This document shows positions 23,211-28,019 of a stretch of 28,019 bases of DNA, piece by piece. The stretch comes from Clostridia bacterium (GTDB lineage: Bacteria; Bacillota; Clostridia; Oscillospirales; QAMX01). Within the stretch, counting starts at the first letter, position 1, and the number at the start of each line of letters is the position of its first letter. The notes under the pieces are model-generated. The model did no database searches and had not been told where the DNA came from. It worked only from the letters and a program-made list of their open reading frames with translations. Location: the NCBI GenBank assembly GCA_017556885.1, contig JAFYLV010000022.1, forward strand, positions 1 through 28,019, read 5' to 3'. A program made the translations under genes and the position numbers.

Positions 23211-23597
23211 ATGGAAAAAGAAGGAATATGCTGTTTTATTGGACATCGGCATGTGGAAGATGAAGAAGACATACGGCAAAAAATCAGAGAGATAGTAACG
23301 ACATTGGTCCGAGAAGGGAGGATAAAAACCTTCTTATTTGGGAGCCGAAGCCGCTTTGACGATCTTTGCCACGAGGAAGTGACGGAACTTCGCGGCCGAT
23401 ATCCGGAGATACGAAGAGTATATGTGCGTGCGGAGTTTCCAGTGATTACTGCACAGTATGAGAGCTATTTGCTGCGGCGTTTTGAGGAAACTGTGTATCC
23501 GGATTGCGCAAAAGGCGCTGGAAGAGCTGCATACATCAAGCGGAATCAGTATATGATGGATCATTCTGCAGTTTGTGTTTTTTATTGCCGGGAGTAG
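23211..23597 (+). CDS. SLOG/DUF1273-like protein, truncated by an in-frame amber codon
   Basis: A 128-residue product with the nucleotide-binding SLOG pattern: CCFIGHRHV near the N-terminus, FLFGSRSRFDDLCHEEVTEL in the middle and YIKRNQYMMDHSAVCVFY near the end. ATG at 23211 is chosen because GGAG (23201-23204) is 6 bases upstream; the in-frame ATG at 23199 has none. SLOG proteins are Rossmann-like, bind nucleotides and occur in stress and defence settings. The frame meets TAG at 23595-23597, but continues beyond it in the same frame with the residues that normally close this family, so the gene is probably a recent nonsense mutant. A shortened but active protein is possible. Composition is AT-richer than the flanking genes. 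Confidence 0.75.
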   Translation: MEKEGICCFIGHRHVEDEEDIRQKIREIVTTLVREGRIKTFLFGSRSRFDDLCHEEVTELRGRYPEIRRVYVRAEFPVITAQYESYLLRRFEETVYPDCAKGAGRAAYIKRNQYMMDHSAVCVFYCRE

Positions 23598-23690
23598 GAG
23601 ATACATGAGGTGAACTGCAAAAAGAGCGGAACGCGCATCGCGCTGGCATATGCAGAAGCCCACGGAGCAGAGATCCTGCGGATCCGGTGA
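23598..23690 (+). pseudogene. In-frame 3' remnant of the SLOG gene after the amber codon
   Basis: Reading through TAG gives EIHEVNCKKSGTRIALAYAE and on to TGA at 23688-23690, without a frame change. KSGTRIALAYA followed by EILRI resembles the conserved final SGTxxAYxYA...I strand of the family. The linker before it is shorter than I recall for relatives, so a small deletion may accompany the stop. TAG is used as a real stop elsewhere here (murA and the YlmC-like gene), arguing against general recoding. Confidence 0.7.
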
Positions 23691-23692
23691 TC

Positions 23693-23723
23693 AAAAAAGG
23701 CCCTACCGCGATGGCAGGGCCTT
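23693..23723 (-). terminator. Rho-independent terminator after nagB
   Basis: Stem AAGGCCCT/AGGGCCTT with internal CC/GG pairs (23697-23723), followed on the minus strand by T6. Confidence 0.85.
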
Positions 23724-23737
23724 GATGCATTTTTTGA

Positions 23738-24523
23738 TTACTTCTCGTCTTTGCAGATTTCCTTGAAGTACTTGTAGGTGTCGACCTTGAGCTCGCCGCA
23801 GGCTTCTTCATCGCAGGCGATGACGCCGTTGGGATGGAGCTGCAGGGCGCTGATGGTCCAGGCGTGATCCACGCCGCCCTCGACGCAGTGACGCAGGGCG
23901 CGGGCCTTGCTGTGACCGCTGATGAGCAGGAGGACCTCCTTGGAGTCGCAAACGGTGCCGACACCGACGGAAAGGGCGGTCTTGGGAACCTTCTCGGGAT
24001 CGTTGTCAAAGAAGCGGGAGTTGACGATGAGGGTGTCGCGGGTCAGGGCACGGACGCCGGTGCGGGAGGAGAGGGAGGTGAAGGGCTCGTTGAAGGCGAT
24101 GTGACCGTCGACACCGCTGCCGCCGAGGAAGAGGTCGATACCGCCGACGGCGGCGATCTTCTCCTCGTAGCGGGCGCACTCAGCCTCAAGATCCTCGGCC
24201 ATGCCGTTGAGAATATTGATGTTCTCGGCAGGAATGTCGATGTGATTGAAGAAGTTGTCGTGCATGAAGTACCAGTAGCTCTGGTCATGCTCACGGGGAA
24301 GACCGACATACTCATCCATATTGAAGGTGATGACGTTCTTGAAGGAGACCTCGCCGGCCTTGTTCATGGCGATGAGGTTCTTGTAAACGCCGAGGGGGGA
24401 GGAGCCGGTGGGGAGACCGAGGATGAAGGGACGGTTCTCCTTGTGGGCATTGATGGCGCCGGCAATGTGACGGGCAGCCCAGAGGCTCATTTCCTCATAA
24501 TCGTTCTTGATGATAAGTTTCAT
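23738..24523 (-). CDS. nagB: Glucosamine-6-phosphate deaminase
   Basis: Converts glucosamine-6-phosphate to fructose-6-phosphate and ammonia, the step that brings amino sugars into glycolysis. The 261-residue protein has LPTGSSPLGVY (37-47), NMDEYVGL with Asp70, and the catalytic loop GSGVDGHIAFNEP giving Asp139, His141 and Glu146, which match E. coli Asp72, Asp141, His143 and Glu148 with a constant offset. There is no extra C-terminal allosteric extension. It has its own promoter and terminator and no nagA beside it. AGGAG lies 12 bases before the ATG, slightly long. Upstream sdpI reads in the same direction without a terminator between, so some read-through is possible. Confidence 0.95.
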   Translation of the reverse strand: MKLIIKNDYEEMSLWAARHIAGAINAHKENRPFILGLPTGSSPLGVYKNLIAMNKAGEVSFKNVITFNMDEYVGLPREHDQSYWYFMHDNFFNHIDIPAENINILNGMAEDLEAECARYEEKIAAVGGIDLFLGGSGVDGHIAFNEPFTSLSSRTGVRALTRDTLIVNSRFFDNDPEKVPKTALSVGVGTVCDSKEVLLLISGHSKARALRHCVEGGVDHAWTISALQLHPNGVIACDEEACGELKVDTYKYFKEICKDEK

Positions 24524-24568
24524 AACAGATGCACACTCCTGATCAAGCAGTTTTTGATTCTACCCTCT

Positions 24569-24596
24569 ATTATACACCTTTTTTTAAATTTGTCCA
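24569..24596 (-). promoter_or_regulatory. Promoter of nagB
   Basis: Minus strand: TGGACA (24591-24596), 16-base spacer, TATAAT (24569-24574). It sits directly after the sdpI stop codon. Confidence 0.75.
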
Positions 24597-24603
24597 TATG
24601 CCC

Positions 24604-25236
24604 TTACTTTTCTTTGCGGGAAAAGCGCCAGGAATAGAACGTCGTCAGTGCAAGGAGACCGATCAGCAGGGTCAGCATGACGGGCGGAATTGTGGCTGCG
24701 GGCAGCAGCGGACAGAAAAGCATCAGAAATCCGCCGATCATCCAGATCCGGCCGGCAAAACGATGGGTCTCAAACCAGTTTTTTTCGCTGGCAAGGGTCC
24801 ACGGCAGCCGGATGCCGGTGGTACGGCTATAGGGGCATTTCGGCAGAATGTTTCCGATGCAGAGAAAAAGCAAGCCGAGGAAGATGGGCAGGATGCGCAT
24901 AACGGGAAAATCGGGTGCAAGCGTCTGGATGTAGACCATGGCACTGATAAAGACCGAAAGAGCGGGGACGAGCCAGAAGAGGATGGCCTCGGCGGCAGCG
25001 GAGCGGTTCTTTGCCTTTTTCGGTGCATGGCAGGCGAAGATATGCAGCGCAAGCATCAAAAGCGGGAAGAGGAAAACGAAGACGGCGCGGCTGCCGTAGC
25101 GGTCGGGCTCGCCGCTGAGTCCCCAATGCAGGGGAACCTGCTCCGGCAGACGGTCCCACAGGATGAGACCGGCGACGACAGGGAGAAGCGTTACCGCAAT
25201 GGCGGCGATGAATGCAAAACGTTTGTTATTGCGCAT
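24604..25236 (-). CDS. sdpI: SdpI-family membrane protein
   Basis: A 210-residue membrane protein with about six hydrophobic segments. The first part (DRLPEQVPLHWGLSGEPDRYG) is the DUF1648 signature, and the later CPYSRTTGIRLPWTLASEKNWFETHRFAGRIW is the SdpI signature. In B. subtilis SdpI gives immunity to the SdpC toxin and sequesters SdpR; most homologues have no toxin partner. ATG at 25236 lies 2 bases after the sdpR stop, with GGAG inside the end of sdpR, so the two are coupled. No sdpC-like toxin gene is in the window. Confidence 0.88.
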   Translation of the reverse strand: MRNNKRFAFIAAIAVTLLPVVAGLILWDRLPEQVPLHWGLSGEPDRYGSRAVFVFLFPLLMLALHIFACHAPKKAKNRSAAAEAILFWLVPALSVFISAMVYIQTLAPDFPVMRILPIFLGLLFLCIGNILPKCPYSRTTGIRLPWTLASEKNWFETHRFAGRIWMIGGFLMLFCPLLPAATIPPVMLTLLIGLLALTTFYSWRFSRKEK

Positions 25237-25238
25237 GG

Positions 25239-25505
25239 TCAATTTTCTCCTTTCAAAGTGGAGATCCACATCAGGACCTCTTCCAGCACACTTACATTGA
25301 GCTCGTAAAAAATAAACTGTCCTTCACGCGCATCGCGCACAAGATCGGCCTCCCGCAGGACGGAGAGATGCCGGGAAACGGAGGCTGATGTGACGGAAAA
25401 ATGCCCGGCGATATCGCCGGCGGACATGCGCCCGCCCTTGAGAAGCTCCAGGATCTCCCGACGGATGGGATCGGACAGCGCCTTCATGGTTTTTTGAAAA
25501 CCCAC
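25239..25505 (-). CDS. sdpR: ArsR-family repressor, SdpR-like
   Basis: An 88-residue winged-helix repressor. ALSDPIRREILELLKGGRMSAGDIAGHFSVTSASVSRHLSVLREADLV is the classic ArsR DNA-binding domain, and EGQFIFYELN the wing. No CxC metal site is seen, as expected for SdpR-type members, which respond to membrane sequestration by SdpI and not to metal. The start is GTG at 25505, with AAAGGAGG 8 bases before it. A perfect inverted repeat lies in its promoter, consistent with autorepression of sdpRI. Confidence 0.88.
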   Translation of the reverse strand: MGFQKTMKALSDPIRREILELLKGGRMSAGDIAGHFSVTSASVSRHLSVLREADLVRDAREGQFIFYELNVSVLEEVLMWISTLKGEN

Positions 25506-25531
25506 AGGCAGGACCTCCTTTTGTAATTAAC

Positions 25532-25551
25532 ATTTAACCTAACTGTTAAAT
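25532..25551. promoter_or_regulatory. Candidate SdpR operator
   Basis: ATTTAAC (25532-25538) and GTTAAAT (25545-25551) form a perfect 7-bp inverted repeat with a 6-base spacer. It directly follows the -10 of the sdpR promoter on the transcript-start side. Confidence 0.68.
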
Positions 25552-25580
25552 ATTATACGGGATACAACGCAGTATGTCAA
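25552..25580 (-). promoter_or_regulatory. Sigma-A promoter of sdpRI
   Basis: Minus strand: TTGACA (25575-25580), 17-base spacer, TATAAT (25552-25557). Consensus in both hexamers. Confidence 0.9.
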
Positions 25581-25610
25581 GGGGGGACGAGGAAATTTTT
25601 AGGGCGGGTA

Positions 25611-25639
25611 TTTTCAAAACGCGGAGAATATTTTATAAT
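25611..25639 (+). promoter_or_regulatory. Candidate promoter of the radical SAM gene
   Basis: TTTTCA (25611-25616), 17-base spacer, TATAAT (25634-25639). The -35 is weak and the -10 perfect. It is divergent from sdpRI. Confidence 0.65.
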
Positions 25640-25670
25640 AGAGGGGAAAAAAGAAGGAGGAGACACTTTT

Positions 25671-26504
25671 ATGTATGCCAAGGTTTACGTGGAAATCACC
25701 AATATCTGCAACATGAACTGCTCCTTCTGCCACGGGCATCACCGGTCACCGCGCAGGATGAGCCGGGAGGAATTTTCCCGCATTCTGGATGCCCTTTCCG
25801 GGGTGACGGAGTATATTTATTATCATGTGATGGGGGAGCCGCTGACCCATCCGGAGCTGCCGGAGTTTCTGCGCATGGCAGCAGCGCGCGGATTTAAGTC
25901 CATCGTCACCACCAACGGAACGCTGCTTTCCGCCCGCGGAGAGGCGCTTTTGTTGTCTACAGGGCTGCATAAGGTCAATATCTCTCTGCATTCCTTTGAG
26001 GAGGGATCGGAGCAGGATTTTGTGCGTTACATCGACGGGGTGGCGGAATTTGTCGCCCGGGCAGCGGACGGCGGCGTGATCGTCTCGCTGCGGCTGTGGA
26101 ACCGCAATTTTGACGGCGGACGGAACGGACGTATCGAGGATATGCTTCGGGAGCGGCTGCCGGGAGATTGGGCGGAGAACACCCGGGGTATCCGCATCCG
26201 TGAGAAGCTGCATTTGGAGTGGGGCGAGCGCTTTGCATGGCCGGACAGTGATGCGCCTCTGCAGGGAGAATCGGTATTCTGCTACGGCCTGCGGGATCAT
26301 TTCGGCATTCTTTGTGACGGAACAGTGGTTCCCTGCTGCCTGGACAGCGAGGGAGGGATCGCGCTCGGCAACATTTTTACCGGCGAGATCGGCAAGATCC
26401 TCGCATCGCCCCGGGCAGAGACCATGCGCCGGGGCTTTTCCTGCCGCAGGGCATCGGAGGAGCTGTGCCGCAGGTGCGGTTATGCGCAGCGATTTGCAAA
26501 GTAA
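25671..26504 (+). CDS. Radical SAM protein with SPASM-like C-terminal cysteines
   Basis: A 277-residue radical SAM enzyme. CNMNCSFC (13-20) supplies the three cysteines of the SAM-cleaving [4Fe-4S] cluster. GEPLTHPELPEFL and the following TTNGTLL, VNISLHSF are the usual SAM-binding strands. The C-terminal region has CDGTVVPCCLD, then GNIFTGEIGKIL and CRRASEELCRRCGY, the pattern of a SPASM or twitch domain binding auxiliary clusters. Relatives modify peptides or assist enzyme maturation, but no precursor peptide is recognisable nearby. GGAGGAG precedes the ATG. It lies 13 bases before the next gene, probably co-transcribed. Substrate unknown. Confidence 0.86.
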   Translation: MYAKVYVEITNICNMNCSFCHGHHRSPRRMSREEFSRILDALSGVTEYIYYHVMGEPLTHPELPEFLRMAAARGFKSIVTTNGTLLSARGEALLLSTGLHKVNISLHSFEEGSEQDFVRYIDGVAEFVARAADGGVIVSLRLWNRNFDGGRNGRIEDMLRERLPGDWAENTRGIRIREKLHLEWGERFAWPDSDAPLQGESVFCYGLRDHFGILCDGTVVPCCLDSEGGIALGNIFTGEIGKILASPRAETMRRGFSCRRASEELCRRCGYAQRFAK

Positions 26505-26517
26505 GGAGTAACGGATT

Positions 26518-26844
26518 ATGGCAAAGCTTGTACAGGTACTTTATGAGGATTTTGACGGGCTTCTTGCCCGCATTGAGAGGGGCATTGAGCAGGGAAGCAT
26601 CTCCGCGTCGCTGGAGGAAAGCACCGACTTTTGCGAGGGGGATTCCCGCTGCAGTGTGCGCGTTTTTGAACGCTACAGCTATACCGGCGGAAACCGCGTG
26701 AGCCTCAGCGTTACCCTTTTTCAGCAGGGTGAGGGACCGGTGCATCTCTTTGCGGCCACCAGCGGCGGCAGTCAGGCACTGTTTTTCAAGATCAATACCT
26801 TTGGCGAGGAAGCCTTTCTGGATAAACTGCGCAAGCTTCTGTAA
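26518..26844 (+). CDS. Small conserved protein, DUF6054-like
   Basis: A 108-residue cytoplasmic protein with no signal or membrane segment. It shows an N-terminal helix (LYEDFDGLLARIERGIEQG), then alternating strands (SISASLEESTDF, CSVRVFERYSYTGGNRVSLSVTLFQQGEGPVHLFAATSGG) and a C-terminal helix (EEAFLDKLRKLL). The order helix-sheet-helix and the SGGSQALFFKINTFGEE segment recall small DUF6054-type proteins of Clostridia. This is recollection, not a search, and no function is known to me. It sits directly behind the radical SAM gene with its own AAGGAG site. Confidence 0.72.
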   Translation: MAKLVQVLYEDFDGLLARIERGIEQGSISASLEESTDFCEGDSRCSVRVFERYSYTGGNRVSLSVTLFQQGEGPVHLFAATSGGSQALFFKINTFGEEAFLDKLRKLL

Positions 26845-26850
26845 AGGCAG

Positions 26851-26879
26851 TTGAAGTAAACGGTTAAGTATGGTATAAT
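26851..26879 (+). promoter_or_regulatory. Sigma-A promoter of the 78-residue protein gene
   Basis: TTGAAG (26851-26856), 17-base spacer, TGG-TATAAT with extended -10 (26874-26879). Confidence 0.82.
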
Positions 26880-26911
26880 ATAGTAAAAATACAGGAAAGG
26901 AGATCAAAATC

Positions 26912-27148
26912 ATGAAGAAGACCATTTGCAAGGTGGAGTATAACACCGAAAATGCGGAAGTGATCGCAAAGTACACCTGCGGCGAGTTCGGCGATGCAGC
27001 CGGCTACGAGGAGACCCTTTGCAAGACGGAGGACGGCAAGTTCTTTGTCTATGTCAACGGCGGCGCTGAGTCCATCTATCCCGCTGAGGATATCAAGCGT
27101 ATCGCAAAGAACAAGGTGGATGAGTGGATCGCGGCCCGCGGTCTGTAA
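26912..27148 (+). CDS. Small conserved protein of unknown function
   Basis: A 78-residue protein. The order KVEYNTENAEVIAKYTCGE, then GYEETLCKTEDGKFFVYVNGGAES, then IKRIAKNKVDEWIAARG resembles a widespread family of small Firmicutes proteins in which a tyrosine/threonine-rich start leads into an ETLYxTxxGxFFLYxxGG hairpin and a final helix. These are common in mobile elements and chromosomes, and I know no function. It has a strong promoter, AAAGGAG before the ATG and a perfect terminator, so it is expressed as a single gene. Confidence 0.78.
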   Translation: MKKTICKVEYNTENAEVIAKYTCGEFGDAAGYEETLCKTEDGKFFVYVNGGAESIYPAEDIKRIAKNKVDEWIAARGL

Positions 27149-27165
27149 TTTCCCGAAAACGAACA

Positions 27166-27206
27166 AAACAGCGGCCGGACGAATGTGTCCGGCCGCTGTG
27201 TTTTTT
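27166..27206. terminator. Bidirectional terminator between the 78-residue protein gene and mfd
   Basis: ACAGCGGCCGGAC (27168-27180) pairs perfectly with GTCCGGCCGCTGT (27187-27199), followed by G and T7 on the plus side and TTTTGTT on the minus side. It serves both convergent genes. Confidence 0.9.
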
Positions 27207-28019
27207 TATTTACTTGCGGGGGGGTCTTTCAGGGCAAGCTCCGCATAAGCGGCGAGGAAGGCGCGGGCGGCATCCAGCGGCTTTTCACCGGAGCGCAGAC
27301 GCAGCGAGATATAAGGCTTCTCGCCGGCATTGAGGAAAATGCGCCCCTTAAAGGCGGGAAGTGCGCACAGAGAGGCGAGCAGACGGAAATCCGGAGAGGC
27401 AAAGATGAAATTCAAGTGGTTGGAATCCTGCTTGATCTCCGAAACGCCGGCAACGCCGGCATCCGCCCGCAGCAACGCGATCTGGATGAGGGCGGTGACG
27501 GAGGCGGGACAGTCGCCGTAACGGTCGATGATCTCGTCGGTCATATCCTCGGCATCCTCCGCCGTGCGGATAAAGGCGATGCGGCGGTAGAGGTCCATGC
27601 GCTCGCCGGAGGAGGAGACGAGGCGCTCGGGGATGTGGGCGCTGATGGCAAGGTCGGCAGTACACTCGGTGCGCACGGCCACCTTTTCGCCCTTTTCCTC
27701 CAAAACGGCCTCTTCGAGAAGCTTCAGGTACATATCGTAGCCGACGCTCATCATGTGACCGCTCTGTTCGGCGCCCAGCAGGTTGCCGGCACCGCGGATC
27801 TCCAGATCGCGCATGGCGATCTTCATGCCAGCGCCGAATTCGGCAAATTCTCGGATGGCGGAGAGGCGCTTTTCCGCGACCTCCGTCAGCATCTTGCCGG
27901 GGCGGTAGGTGAGATAGGCATAGGCCCGGCGGGTGGAACGGCCCACACGGCCGCGGATCTGATGGAGCTGGGCAAGACCGTAGCGCTCGGCATCCTCCAC
28001 GATGAGGGTGTTAACGTTG
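27206..28019 (-). CDS. mfd: Transcription-repair coupling factor Mfd, C-terminal part (runs off window)
   Basis: About 270 C-terminal residues of Mfd, the translocase that removes stalled RNA polymerase and recruits UvrA. NVNTLIVEDAERYGLAQLHQIRGRVGRSTRRAYAYL carries helicase motif VI; RGRVGRS followed by RAYAYL separates Mfd from RecG. The segment RDLEIRGAGNLLGAEQSGHMMSVGYDMYLKLLEEAV leads into the C-terminal TRCF domain, which autoinhibits UvrA binding. The N-terminal UvrB-like and polymerase-binding domains lie outside the window. No frameshift is seen. Confidence 0.94.
   Translation of the reverse strand, partial: NVNTLIVEDAERYGLAQLHQIRGRVGRSTRRAYAYLTYRPGKMLTEVAEKRLSAIREFAEFGAGMKIAMRDLEIRGAGNLLGAEQSGHMMSVGYDMYLKLLEEAVLEEKGEKVAVRTECTADLAISAHIPERLVSSSGERMDLYRRIAFIRTAEDAEDMTDEIIDRYGDCPASVTALIQIALLRADAGVAGVSEIKQDSNHLNFIFASPDFRLLASLCALPAFKGRIFLNAGEKPYISLRLRSGEKPLDAARAFLAAYAELALKDPPASK

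Noticed and set aside
23595..23597. UAG reassigned to a sense codon in this organism
   Set aside because: murA and the YlmC-like gene end in TAG at the expected family lengths, so TAG acts as a stop here.
22908..23690. RHH/SLOG pair as a classical toxin-antitoxin system
   Set aside because: The genes are divergent and not co-transcribed, and the SLOG protein resembles no known toxin family.

Overview
The window reads as chromosome of a Gram-positive anaerobe of the class Clostridia, most likely a gut Oscillospiraceae-like lineage. This is inferred from the T-box leader, the adjacent walJ-rlmH pair, the YlmC/YmxH PRC-barrel gene, an SdpR/SdpI pair, moderately high GC, strong GGAGG ribosome sites and many sigma-A promoters with 17-18 bp spacers. 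No rRNA, tRNA, insertion sequence or CRISPR array was seen.

Layout. (1) 1-647 is the end of an integrated mobile element. The first codons of a tyrosine integrase and a complete excisionase-like gene read away from the 3' end of guaA, a known integration hotspot. The gap between them holds two pairs of directly repeated GGTATCA motifs that look like recombinase arm sites. (2) 648-1921 holds guaA, reduced to the ATP-pyrophosphatase subunit, and rpmB. (3) 2102-7383 is carbohydrate metabolism: a TIM-barrel isomerase/epimerase with an unassigned 587-residue protein, then convergently a GH32 beta-fructosidase with a PfkB fructokinase. (4) 7440-10595 is housekeeping: murA, walJ, rlmH and a YlmC-like gene. 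(5) 10597-13514 is a zinc-uptake operon, zur-znuA-znuC-znuB, with a palindromic operator at its promoter. (6) 13541-15539 is a T-box riboswitch placed, unusually, in front of an acyl-CoA synthetase. (7) 15554-20902 is a four-gene operon: PHP phosphoesterase, GH109-like Gfo/Idh/MocA protein, GH4 and GH2. A separately promoted beta-propeller protein and a GNAT acetyltransferase follow. (8) 22908-23690 holds a ribbon-helix-helix regulator divergent from a SLOG-family gene broken by an in-frame amber codon, with two 17-bp palindromes between them. (9) 23693-28019 has nagB, sdpR-sdpI, a radical SAM protein with a small conserved protein, another small protein, and the C-terminal part of mfd.

How it fits together. 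None of the glycosidases has a signal peptide and no sugar transporter is present, so these genes probably process small imported glycosides in the cytoplasm. GH4 and the GH109-like protein belong to families that use NAD-dependent redox chemistry at the sugar ring. The most unusual points are the T-box in front of an adenylate-forming ligase, the amputated GuaA, the guaA-located element end with candidate arm sites, the RHH/SLOG locus with paired operators, and two glycan-related loci containing proteins I cannot assign to a characterised enzyme.
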